This document shows, piece after piece, positions 1-6,237 of a stretch of 6,418 nt of DNA (positions are counted from its first letter, which is position 1; each line of letters begins with the position of its first letter). The stretch spans positions 1 to 6,418 of the forward strand of contig CAIUCF010000224.1 in NCBI GenBank assembly GCA_903897565.1, given 5' to 3'. The translations under genes were made by a program, and so were the position numbers. The notes under the pieces are model-generated. The model did not search any database. It had not been told where the DNA came from and saw only the letters and a list, made by a program, of their open reading frames with translations. This DNA is from an uncultured Rhodospirillales bacterium (GTDB lineage Bacteria; Pseudomonadota; Alphaproteobacteria; ATCC43930; CGMCC-115725).

Positions 1-965
1 ATATCTATGACGTCCGCGAGGAAGCCCGTGGCCCGCAGATCTTCCTGTCGCGCACCCATCCGCAGTTCATGGCGAAGCTGTTCGCCCAGGAAGTGCCGGA
101 AATCTACGACGGCATCATCGAAATTCGCGCCGTCGCCCGCGATCCGGGCAGCCGCGCCAAGATCGCCGTGATCTCGCATGACAGCTCGATTGACCCGGTC
201 GGCGCCTGCGTCGGCATGCGCGGCAGCCGCGTCCAGGCCGTCGTCGCCGAACTCCAGGGCGAGAAGATCGACATCATCCCGTGGTCGGCCGATCCCGCGA
301 CCTTCGTCGTCAATGCGCTGGCGCCTGCCGAAGTCGCCAAGGTCGTCATGGACGAGGAGCAGCGCCGGATCGAGGTCGTCGTCCCCGACGACCAGCTCAG
401 CCTCGCCATCGGCCGCCGCGGCCAGAATGTCCGCCTCGCCTCGCAGCTGACCGGCTGGGATATCGACATCCTGACCGAACAGGAAGAGAGCGATCGCCGC
501 AACGAAGAGGTCAAGTCGCGCTCGCGGATGTTCATCGAAGCGCTTGATGTCGACGAGGTCATTGCCCATTTGCTGGTCAACGAGGGCTTCGCCTCGGTCG
601 ACGAGGTCGCCTATGTCGCGATCGAGGATCTGGCCTCGATCGAGGGCTTCGACGAGGATATCGGCCTCGAACTGCAATCCCGCGCCCGCAACTTCCTGAC
701 CGAGCAGAACGAGCGCCACGAGCAGCGCCGGCTCGAACTCGGCGTCGAGGACAGCCTCGCCGAACTCGAAGGCGTCAGCCCGGCGATGCTGTCGACCCTC
801 GGCGAGAACGGCATCAAGACGCTCGACGACCTCGCAGATCTGGCGGGTGACGAGCTGATCGAAATGGTCAAGGACGTCGCGCCGCTGAGCGAAGAAGAGG
901 CCAACACGATCATCATGGCCGCGCGCGCGCATTGGTTCGCGGATGACGCCGCGCAGGAGGCATGA
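1..965 (+). CDS. nusA: Transcription termination/antitermination factor NusA, 5'-truncated
   Basis: NusA binds RNA polymerase and nascent RNA in the cytoplasm and modulates pausing, termination and antitermination. The gene enters from the left edge (first full codon at base 3), so about 320 residues are visible; by comparison with E. coli NusA (495 aa) the N-terminal polymerase-binding domain and most of S1 are missing. Residues here are counted from the window edge. They begin with the end of the S1 domain (EARGPQIFLSRTHPQF), followed by the family linker ARDPGSRAKIAV. KH1 has its GxxG loop GMRG at about residue 71, and KH2 has GRRG at about 137. Two acidic helix-hairpin-helix repeats follow, at about 179-232 and 250-285. 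The second kind of repeat contacts the alpha-subunit C-terminal domain in E. coli. The frame ends in TGA, which overlaps the ylxR start as ATGA. Nothing looks damaged; the truncation is only the window edge. Confidence 0.98.
   Translation, partial: IYDVREEARGPQIFLSRTHPQFMAKLFAQEVPEIYDGIIEIRAVARDPGSRAKIAVISHDSSIDPVGACVGMRGSRVQAVVAELQGEKIDIIPWSADPATFVVNALAPAEVAKVVMDEEQRRIEVVVPDDQLSLAIGRRGQNVRLASQLTGWDIDILTEQEESDRRNEEVKSRSRMFIEALDVDEVIAHLLVNEGFASVDEVAYVAIEDLASIEGFDEDIGLELQSRARNFLTEQNERHEQRRLELGVEDSLAELEGVSPAMLSTLGENGIKTLDDLADLAGDELIEMVKDVAPLSEEEANTIIMAARAHWFADDAAQEA
955..965 (+). promoter_or_regulatory. Shine-Dalgarno AGGAGG and ATGA overlap for ylxR
   Basis: A full AGGAGG lies at 955-960, only one base before the ylxR ATG at 962, and the nusA stop TGA (963-965) overlaps that ATG. 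One base is much closer than the usual five to nine. It may therefore serve to hold terminating ribosomes for re-initiation rather than act as a free-standing initiation site. No in-frame ATG lies between 962 and the conserved RRCVVTG motif, so the start at 962 stands. Confidence 0.6.
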
Positions 966-1582
966 CGGAAGAGACGGTAGACGATCTCGACCCGATTGAG
1001 GAGGTCGAGGAAACCGGACCGCTGCGACGCTGCGTCGTCACCGGCGATCGGCTGCCGCGGGAGACGATGGTTCGCTTCGTCGTCGGACCGGACGGCAAGA
1101 TCGTTCCGGATCTGGCGGCCTCGCTGCCGGGACGGGGCTTTTGGCTGACCGCCTCGCGCGAGGTGGTCGGACAGGCGCTGAAGAAGCGGGCCTTTGCGCG
1201 GGCGGCGCGTCGCCCCGTCGAGGTCGATGCGGCGCTCGCGGATCAGATCGAGGCGTTGCTGGTGCGTCGCTGCTGCGACGATATCGGCCTCGGTCGGCGG
1301 GCGGGTGCGGCGCTGATGGGCTTCGAGAAGGTCTCGACGGCGCTGCGCGGCGGTGGTGTCGGTCTGTTGCTCGCGGCCTCCGACGGCGCCGCCGACGGCA
1401 GGCGGAAGGTGGCGGCGCTGGCGCCCGATGTCGCGATCGTCGCGGTGTTGACGGCGGCGGAGCTCGGACAGGCATTCGGTCGCGACCACGTGGTTCACGC
1501 GTCGGTCGGACGCGGAAAGCTGGCCGAAAGGTTGCGGATCGATGCGTCTCGGCTTGCGGGGTTCCGCGTTGCCGTTGCATAA
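962..1582 (+). CDS. ylxR: YlxR (DUF448) RNA-binding protein with C-terminal L7Ae-like domain
   Basis: This 206-residue protein is encoded between nusA and infB, the family's usual position. After an acidic lead of about 18 residues comes the YlxR domain, with RRCVVTG at 22-28, a VRFVVGPDG strand at 37-45 and PGRGFWL at 56-62. A basic stretch, KKRAFARAARR, follows at 74-84. The second half (about 99-206) resembles the L7Ae/L30e fold: IGLGRRAGA, GFEKV, LLLAASDGA and a late ELGQAFGRDHVVHASV segment. The two-domain form is common in alphaproteobacteria, whereas Firmicutes often have short separate YlxR and YlxQ proteins. YlxR is a nucleic-acid-binding protein of unsettled function; links to RNase P and to transcription have been reported for homologues. 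The start is coupled to the nusA stop. Its coding strand is richer in G than that of infB, with many G-ending codons. Confidence 0.93.
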   Translation: MTEETVDDLDPIEEVEETGPLRRCVVTGDRLPRETMVRFVVGPDGKIVPDLAASLPGRGFWLTASREVVGQALKKRAFARAARRPVEVDAALADQIEALLVRRCCDDIGLGRRAGAALMGFEKVSTALRGGGVGLLLAASDGAADGRRKVAALAPDVAIVAVLTAAELGQAFGRDHVVHASVGRGKLAERLRIDASRLAGFRVAVA

Positions 1583-1585
1583 GAG

Positions 1586-1601
1586 CCGCAGCCGGCTGTG
1601 G
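1586..1601 (+). other. Hairpin just after the ylxR stop
   Basis: CCGCAG (1586-1591) pairs with CTGTGG (1596-1601) around the tetraloop CCGG. This gives six base pairs, one of them G-U, starting four bases after the ylxR TAA. The following bases are TATGGG, with no run of T, so an intrinsic terminator is unlikely. It could protect or process the upstream mRNA, or be chance pairing in GC-rich DNA. Confidence 0.35.
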
Positions 1602-1626
1602 TATGGGAACGGGTGCGACTGCGCGC

Positions 1627-1655
1627 CTGACTTGTGACGTCTGTTGGCGTATAGC
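1627..1655 (+). promoter_or_regulatory. Candidate sigma70-type promoter for infB
   Basis: CTGACT at 1627-1632 (four of six matches to TTGACA) and TATAGC at 1650-1655 (four of six matches to TATAAT) are separated by exactly 17 bases. The site lies upstream of infB in the only long non-coding gap. A start near 1662 would give an infB leader of about 140 bases. Two partial hexamers are weak evidence, so this is only a candidate. Confidence 0.3.
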
Positions 1656-1696
1656 TCAGCTGCGGAATCGGCGGCGTGGGTTGGCGCGAACAGCTG
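1643..1696 (+). repeat. Imperfect direct repeat GTTGGCG-n-CAGCTG in the infB leader
   Basis: GTTGGCG occurs at 1643-1649 and again at 1680-1686. Each copy is followed by CAGCTG (1657-1662 and 1691-1696), after 7 and 4 bases respectively. CAGCTG is self-complementary, so the two copies could also pair with each other in RNA across a 28-base loop. The first copy overlaps the candidate promoter's -10 hexamer. It may be a paired protein site, a small duplication or chance. Confidence 0.35.
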
Positions 1697-1708
1697 TAAA
1701 CTGAACGA

Positions 1709-1732
1709 CCGGCGGTCCTTGGGGGCCGCGGG
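1709..1732 (+). other. GC-rich hairpin in the infB leader
   Basis: GCGGTCC (1712-1718) pairs with GGGCCGC (1723-1729) around the loop TTGG, giving seven base pairs including one T-G wobble. After a G-G mismatch, CC at 1709-1710 can pair with GG at 1731-1732. It ends about 70 bases before the infB start and is followed by ACGATTGAC, not a T tract. It is the strongest local fold I could find by eye in this gap. Confidence 0.4.
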
Positions 1733-1794
1733 GACGATTGACTATTCGCCGACGCCCCGATTCGGGCCGACGCGGGTCCGATGAATGGTAACCT

Positions 1795-1804
1795 GGAAGA
1801 CATG
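1795..1804 (+). promoter_or_regulatory. Weak ribosome binding site that favours the infB start at 1802
   Basis: GGAAGA at 1795-1800 precedes the ATG at 1802, with the GGA core four bases from it. The upstream in-frame ATG at 1781 is preceded by CGCGGGTCCG, which has no clear Shine-Dalgarno match. Protein similarity also favours 1802, because MTDNNDQETKRPLTLARP resembles the normal start of alphaproteobacterial IF2. Confidence 0.5.
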
Positions 1805-4800
1805 ACGGATAACAACGATCAAGAGACCAAACGCCCGCTCACTCTGGCCCGGCCGAGCGCCGGCAGGCTTGAGCTGAAGAAGCCCCTCGACGCGGGGCAG
1901 GGCCAGGTCCGCCAGAGCTTCCCCCACGGGCGCACCAAGACGGTGACGGTCGAGGTCAAGAAAAAGCGCGCCATCGAGCCGCAGCGCCCCGGCGCGCCCG
2001 CCGCCGCAGCGCCTGCGCCGAGCGCTCCTGTCGCCGCCGCGCCAGCGGTCCGGCCCGCCGGATCGATCACCCTGCCGCCGCGTACGATCGCGATGCCCGC
2101 AGCCGGCAGTTCCACCGCGCCGCGCGTCGTCGCGCCGACTCCGGCACCAGTCATCGCCGACGCCGAGCCCGTGGTCGCCAAGGCCATACCGCCGACGCCC
2201 GCTCCGGTAGAGGCTCCCGAGCCGGTCGCCGTGCCGGAGCCCGTGATCGTCGCCACCCCGACGCCTGCGCCGACGCCGGTCGCAGCGCCCGTCGCGACAC
2301 CCGAGCCCATTGCCGTGAGCCCGAGCCCGGAACCCGTGGCAGCGCCTGCTGCCGCGCCCGTCGCACGCGGCCCGCAGCGGCTCGACACGCCTTCCGCCAC
2401 CCCCGCCCGACCGGCGGCGCCGAGCCGTCCGAGTCAGCCGGGCGGCGTTCGCCGTCCTTCGCTGCAGACCCAGGGCCGCACCCTGACCGAGGAAGAGCGC
2501 GCATCCCGCGTCAAGGCGCTCCAGGGCATGATTCGCGCCGGCTCCGAGACCCGCGGCCCCGCCGATCTCGACGCGCTGCGCCGCGCGCAGATGGAAGACG
2601 TCGAGCGCCAGCGCCAGGACGAGATCCGCCGCCGCGCCGACGAGGAAACCCGCAAGAAGGCCGAGGAAGAGGCCAAGAAGCGCGGCGAGGAAGAAGCCAA
2701 GCGCAAGGAAGAAACGGTCGCCCGCAAGAAGGCGGAAGCCGAGGACGAGTCGCGCCGCGAAGTGGCCGAGCGCGCCGGCAAGAATGCCGCCGCCAAGGTC
2801 GCCGCGCTCAGTTCCGCCGGCAAGCTCAAGGGCGTCACCGTCGAGATCGAGACCGAAGAGACCGGCCCGCGTCGCGGCGGTCCCGCAGGTGCCCGTCCCG
2901 ATGCCCGTCGTCCGGCGGCGCCGGCACGCGCCAAGGCCGATCCGAAGCGTCGCACCGGCAAGCTCACCATTTCCAAGGCCCTGTCCGATGACGAGGGCGA
3001 GCGCATGCGGTCGCTGGCGTCGGTCCGCCGCCAGCGCGAGAAAATGCGCCAGCATGTGGTTCAGGAGCCCACCAAGATCGTGCGTGACGTCGTAATTCCC
3101 GAGACGATCACGGTGCAGGAACTCGCCCAGCGTATGGCAGAGCGCGGCACCGACGTGATCAAGGCATTGATGCGAATCGGCGTCATGGCGACGCTCAACC
3201 AGGTGATCGATGCCGATACCGCCGAGCTCATCGTTACCGAGTTCGGCCACAATCTGAAGCGCGTCGCCGAAGCCGACGTCGAAATCGGCCTCAAGGGCGA
3301 TGAAGACATCGACGTCGATCGCGAGCCGCGGCCGCCTGTCGTCACCATCATGGGCCATGTGGATCACGGCAAGACCTCGCTGCTCGACGCGCTGCGCCAG
3401 ACCGATGTGGTCGCCGGCGAAGCGGGCGGCATCACCCAGCATATCGGCGCCTATCAGGTAACGATGGCGAGCGGTCGCAAGATCACCTTCATCGACACCC
3501 CGGGCCATCAGGCCTTCACCGCCATGCGGGCCCGCGGCGCCAATGTCACCGACATCGTCGTCCTCGTCGTCGCCGCCGATGACGGCATCAAGGACCAGAC
3601 GGTCGAGGCCATCCGCCACGCCCGCGCCGCCGGCGCCCCGGTCATCGTGGCCATCAACAAGATCGACAAGCCGGGCGCCGATCCGAACCGGGTCCGCCAG
3701 GAACTGCTGCAGCACGAACTCGTCGTCGAAGAGATGGGCGGTGAAGTGCTGAACGTCGAAGTCTCGGCCAAGGAAAAGCTCAACCTCGACAAGCTCGAGG
3801 AGGCGATACTGCTGCAGGCCGAAATCCTCGACCTGCGCGCCAACCCCAACCGCTCCGCCGAAGGCGCGATCATCGAAGCCCGCCTCGAGCGCGGCCGCGG
3901 TGCCGTCGCCACCGTGCTGATCCAGCGCGGCACCCTCAAGGTCGGCGACATCTTCGTCGCCGGCGGCGAATGGGGCCGCGTCCGTGCCTTGCTCGACGAT
4001 CGCGGCAACAACATCAAGCAGGCCGGCCCAGGCACCCCGGTCGAGGTCCTCGGCCTCAACGGTGCCCCGCTCGCCGGCGATGATTTCTCTGTCGTCGAGA
4101 ACGAGACCCGCGCCCGCGACATCACCGAGTTCCGCCAGCGCAAGAAGCGCGAGGCGCATCAGGTGGCCAGCGGCCGCTCGACCCTCGAGGAGATGTTCAC
4201 GGCGATCGCCACCGGCACCGCCAAGGAACTCCCGGTCGTCATCAAGTCCGACGTCCAGGGCTCGCTCGAAGCCATCGTCGCCAGCCTCAAGGCGCTGTCG
4301 ACCGACGAAGTCGCCGTGCGCGTGCTCACCAGCGGCGTCGGCGGCATCAACGAGAGCGACGTCAACCTGGCGGGCGCCTCGAAGGCGTTTGTCGTCGGCT
4401 TCAACGTCCGCGCCAATCCGCAGGCGCGCGATCTGGCCCGCCGTGACGGCGTCGAGATCCGCTACTACTCGATCATCTACGACGTCATCGACGACGTGAA
4501 GAAGACGCTCGAAGGCCTGCTGTCGCCGACGCTCAAAGAACAGTTCCTCGGCAACGCGCAGATCCGCGAAGTCTTCGACATCACCAAGGTCGGCAAGGTC
4601 GGCGGCTGCATGGTCACCGAAGGCGTCGTCCGTCGTGGCGCCAAGGTGCGCCTGCTGCGCAACGACGTCGTCATCCACGAAGGTACGCTCAAGACGCTCA
4701 AGCGCTTCAAGGACGAGGTCAAGGAAGTCCGCGAAGGCTTCGAATGCGGTATGGCGTTCGAAAATTACGCCGACATCCAGGTCGGCGACATCATCGAGTG

Positions 4801-4834
4801 CTTCGATATCGAGGAAATCGCCCGCGTCCTGTAA
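1802..4834 (+). CDS. infB: Translation initiation factor IF-2
   Basis: IF2 is the GTPase that places initiator fMet-tRNA on the 30S subunit and promotes 50S joining. The start at 1802 gives 1010 residues; the in-frame ATG at 1781 would add seven. In order: an IF2-associated N-terminal segment (QVRQSFPHGRTKTVTVEVKKKR, about 36-57); an Ala/Pro-rich region (60-220); a charged helical region (227-325); and the IF2_N domain (about 426-476, VVIPETITVQELAQRM). The G domain follows, with G1 GHVDHGKT at 518-525, GGIT at 542-545, DTPGH at 565-569, NKID at 619-622 and SAK at 655-657. Domain II lies at about 685-770, domain III at about 808-910 (ELPVVIKSDVQGSLEAI) and the fMet-tRNA-binding C-terminal domain at about 912-1008. 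All GTPase motifs are intact. The length exceeds E. coli IF2 (890 aa) because of the N-terminal region. The stop lies 22 bases before rbfA. Confidence 0.98.
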   Translation: MTDNNDQETKRPLTLARPSAGRLELKKPLDAGQGQVRQSFPHGRTKTVTVEVKKKRAIEPQRPGAPAAAAPAPSAPVAAAPAVRPAGSITLPPRTIAMPAAGSSTAPRVVAPTPAPVIADAEPVVAKAIPPTPAPVEAPEPVAVPEPVIVATPTPAPTPVAAPVATPEPIAVSPSPEPVAAPAAAPVARGPQRLDTPSATPARPAAPSRPSQPGGVRRPSLQTQGRTLTEEERASRVKALQGMIRAGSETRGPADLDALRRAQMEDVERQRQDEIRRRADEETRKKAEEEAKKRGEEEAKRKEETVARKKAEAEDESRREVAERAGKNAAAKVAALSSAGKLKGVTVEIETEETGPRRGGPAGARPDARRPAAPARAKADPKRRTGKLTISKALSDDEGERMRSLASVRRQREKMRQHVVQEPTKIVRDVVIPETITVQELAQRMAERGTDVIKALMRIGVMATLNQVIDADTAELIVTEFGHNLKRVAEADVEIGLKGDEDIDVDREPRPPVVTIMGHVDHGKTSLLDALRQTDVVAGEAGGITQHIGAYQVTMASGRKITFIDTPGHQAFTAMRARGANVTDIVVLVVAADDGIKDQTVEAIRHARAAGAPVIVAINKIDKPGADPNRVRQELLQHELVVEEMGGEVLNVEVSAKEKLNLDKLEEAILLQAEILDLRANPNRSAEGAIIEARLERGRGAVATVLIQRGTLKVGDIFVAGGEWGRVRALLDDRGNNIKQAGPGTPVEVLGLNGAPLAGDDFSVVENETRARDITEFRQRKKREAHQVASGRSTLEEMFTAIATGTAKELPVVIKSDVQGSLEAIVASLKALSTDEVAVRVLTSGVGGINESDVNLAGASKAFVVGFNVRANPQARDLARRDGVEIRYYSIIYDVIDDVKKTLEGLLSPTLKEQFLGNAQIREVFDITKVGKVGGCMVTEGVVRRGAKVRLLRNDVVIHEGTLKTLKRFKDEVKEVREGFECGMAFENYADIQVGDIIECFDIEEIARVL
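1979..2461 (+). repeat. Ala/Pro-rich low-complexity segment of IF2
   Basis: Residues 60-220 of IF2 consist largely of alanine, proline, valine and glutamate in short degenerate units such as PEPVAVPEPV and PTPAPTPVAAPVATPEP. It is coding sequence in frame with infB. Such regions are expected to be disordered, vary strongly between relatives, and act as a flexible tether to the conserved GTPase core. The matching DNA is repetitive and C-rich, so it is prone to length change and assembly error. Confidence 0.75.
2480..2776 (+). other. Charged, probably helical segment of IF2
   Basis: IF2 residues about 227-325 are dense in Glu, Lys and Arg with alanine spacing, for example EETRKKAEEEAKKRGEEEAK. 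The pattern predicts a long single helix or coiled coil between the Ala/Pro-rich part and the IF2_N domain. Similar charged stretches occur in long IF2 N-termini of other bacteria. It includes ATG codons at 2528 and 2591 that could in principle start a shorter isoform. Confidence 0.65.
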
Positions 4835-4856
4835 CCGAACGGGCGTGTGAGAGACC

Positions 4857-5321
4857 ATGAGCAAGCGAAGTGAAGGGTCCAGAGGGGGCCATCGCGCCGG
4901 CAAGGCGCCGACCCAGCGTCAGCTGCGCGTCGGCGAGGAGATCCGCCATGTCCTGGCGGGACTCCTGAGCCGGGGCGAATTCCGCGATCCCGAATTGCAG
5001 AACCGCGTCATTACCGTGACGGAAGTCCGGGTCAGCCCGGATCTGCGCAACGCCACCGTATTCGTCGTGCCGCTCGGGGGCGAGCAAACGGCCGAAACCA
5101 TGGTCGCGCTGCGCCGCGTCGGCCCCTATATGCGGGTGCTGGTCGGCCAGGAACTGCGGCTTCGCTATGTCCCGCATCTGTCGTTCGAGCATGACGTGAC
5201 CTTCGATCACGCCGCCCATATCAGTCGGCTGCTGCAGAACCCGATCGTCCGCCACGACGTCGAGAGCGATCCCGAGGACGACCAAGAGATCCCGGAAACC
5301 GACGCGGATCATGGGGCGTAG
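4857..5321 (+). CDS. rbfA: 30S ribosome-binding factor RbfA
   Basis: RbfA binds the pre-30S subunit near the 5' helix of 16S rRNA and supports late maturation and cold adaptation. The product is 154 residues; E. coli RbfA has 133. A basic lead (about 1-18) precedes the single KH-like domain. Family features include TQRQLRVGEEIRHVL at 19-33, FRDPEL at 42-47, VTEVRVSPDLRNATVFV at 54-70 and the late GQELRLRYVPHLSFEHD segment. The tail from about residue 133 is acidic (ESDPEDDQEIPE) and probably disordered. The gene starts 22 bases after infB; only a weak purine-rich GAGAG lies upstream, so coupling to infB translation is likely. Its last 11 bases overlap truB in another frame. No key feature appears to be missing. 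Confidence 0.96.
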   Translation: MSKRSEGSRGGHRAGKAPTQRQLRVGEEIRHVLAGLLSRGEFRDPELQNRVITVTEVRVSPDLRNATVFVVPLGGEQTAETMVALRRVGPYMRVLVGQELRLRYVPHLSFEHDVTFDHAAHISRLLQNPIVRHDVESDPEDDQEIPETDADHGA

Positions 5322-6237
5322 ACGCGGCGGCGAGCCCGTCCACGGCTGGATCGCCTTCGACAAGCCGCTCGGCATGACCTCGACCCAGGCGGTCGCCGCA
5401 GTACGCCGCGCCACCAATGCCGCCAAGGCCGGGCACGGCGGCACCCTCGATCCACTCGCCACCGGCATGCTGCCGATCGCACTCGGCGAGGCGACCAAGA
5501 CCGTCGCCTGGGCGATGGCCGGCGTTAAGCGCTACCGCATGACGGTACGCTGGGGCATTGCCACGGCAACCGACGACGGCGAAGGTGCCATCACCGAGAC
5601 ATCCGACAGCCGCCCCGACGAGGCCGCGATCCGCGCCGCATTGCCGCAATTCACCGGCCTCATCATGCAGGTTCCCTCGACCTATTCCGCGATCCTGGTC
5701 GACGGCAAGCGCGCCTATGACCTCGCCCGCGCCGGCGAGGAGGTCGTGCTCGCGGCACGGCCGATCCAGATCGACGGTTTCGATCTCGTCGACATGCCGG
5801 ATCGCGACCACGCCGTGTTCGATGTCACCTGCGGCAAGGGCGCCTATATGCGCAGCCTCGGCCGCGACCTCGCCCGCACGCTGGGCACCGTCGGCCATCT
5901 CAGCGCGCTGCGCCGGTTGTCGGTCGGGCGCTTCGCGGTAGATCACGCGATTTCAGTGGATATGCTGCCCTTACTTGGGCATAATCGTGGGCTATCCGAG
6001 CACTTGCTTCCGATTGAGACCGCGCTGGACGACATCCCGGCACTGGCCTTGACGGAGGCCGAAGCGCTTCGCCTGCGGCAGGGACAACATGTCCAGCCGT
6101 TTAGCCCGTCGGATCGGGCACGCATCGATCAACTCGGTAACGGGTCGATTGTCTCCATTTCGGCGGGCGGCAAGCTCGTCGCGATCGCGGAGACGGATGC
6201 GGGCGTGCTGAGGCCGGTGCGTGTCATGAACCTCTAG
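5311..6237 (+). CDS. truB: tRNA pseudouridine(55) synthase TruB
   Basis: TruB converts uridine 55 in the T loop of most tRNAs to pseudouridine and also acts as a tRNA chaperone. The product is 308 residues, near the E. coli length of 314. The catalytic motif GGTLDPLATG has the nucleophilic aspartate at residue 47. KRYRM supplies the conserved tyrosine at 75, and PSTYSAILVDGKRAY and GKGAYMRSLGRDLARTLG are further family blocks. After about residue 210 comes a C-terminal PUA-like RNA-binding part (RLRQGQHVQPF ... GKLVAIAETD). The start ATG lies inside the end of rbfA (11-base overlap) with only a poor GGA nearby, which suggests translational coupling. Residues from about 211 use codons unlike the rest of the gene (TTA, CTT, CTA, TTG), and the DNA is locally less GC-rich there. 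Confidence 0.97.
   Translation: MGRRRGGEPVHGWIAFDKPLGMTSTQAVAAVRRATNAAKAGHGGTLDPLATGMLPIALGEATKTVAWAMAGVKRYRMTVRWGIATATDDGEGAITETSDSRPDEAAIRAALPQFTGLIMQVPSTYSAILVDGKRAYDLARAGEEVVLAARPIQIDGFDLVDMPDRDHAVFDVTCGKGAYMRSLGRDLARTLGTVGHLSALRRLSVGRFAVDHAISVDMLPLLGHNRGLSEHLLPIETALDDIPALALTEAEALRLRQGQHVQPFSPSDRARIDQLGNGSIVSISAGGKLVAIAETDAGVLRPVRVMNL
5957..5985 (+). promoter_or_regulatory. Candidate internal promoter in truB, upstream of rpsO
   Basis: TGGATA at 5957-5962 (four of six matches to TTGACA) and CATAAT at 5980-5985 (five of six matches to TATAAT) are 17 bases apart. They lie in the most AT-rich stretch of the truB 3' end. The site is about 270 bases before the rpsO ATG. E. coli rpsO has its own promoter after truB; here the truB-rpsO gap is only 17 bases, so a separate promoter would have to lie inside truB. 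Expression is not shown by sequence. Confidence 0.3.

Larger units (their letters stand above)
1583..1801 (+). other. Structured leader between ylxR and infB
   Basis: This 219-base stretch is the only sizeable non-coding region in the window; the other junctions are overlaps or gaps of 17-22 bases. It contains a hairpin right after the ylxR stop, a promoter-like pair of hexamers near 1627-1655, an imperfect direct repeat of GTTGGCG...CAGCTG, and a second GC-rich hairpin at 1712-1729. It also contains two copies of GCCGACGC at 1748-1755 and 1766-1773. No T tract follows either hairpin, so neither looks like an intrinsic terminator. A 33-codon open frame at 1603-1704 has no convincing ribosome binding site. 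I infer an infB-specific leader or promoter region; the sequence alone does not prove this. Confidence 0.6.

Noticed and set aside
919..931. Alternating CG tract near the end of nusA as a possible special DNA structure
   Set aside because: It is short, lies inside codons for Ala-Ala-Arg-Ala, and is expected at this GC content.
611..1498. Minus-strand open frame opposite nusA and ylxR
   Set aside because: The sequence is Arg/Ser-rich low complexity without domains, and it runs across the junction of two firmly identified + strand genes. It is a compositional shadow.
1643..1720. tRNA-like start (GCGTATAGCTCAGCTG resembles a tRNA D-arm) between ylxR and infB
   Set aside because: TAGCTCAG matches the D-arm consensus, but there is no closing D-stem half, no anticodon stem, no GGTTCGAATCC-like T-arm and no matching 3' acceptor. 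Chance similarity is the better explanation.
1586..1733. Intrinsic terminators after ylxR
   Set aside because: Both hairpins lack a following T tract (TATGGG and ACGATTG follow), so I list them only as hairpins.
1742..4903. Very long open frame (1053 codons) on the minus strand opposite infB
   Set aside because: It mirrors the infB reading frame. Its Asp/Leu/Ala/Val-rich and Arg/Gly-rich stretches are what antisense reading of a C-ending, GC-rich gene produces. It shows no recognisable domain, and infB is certain.
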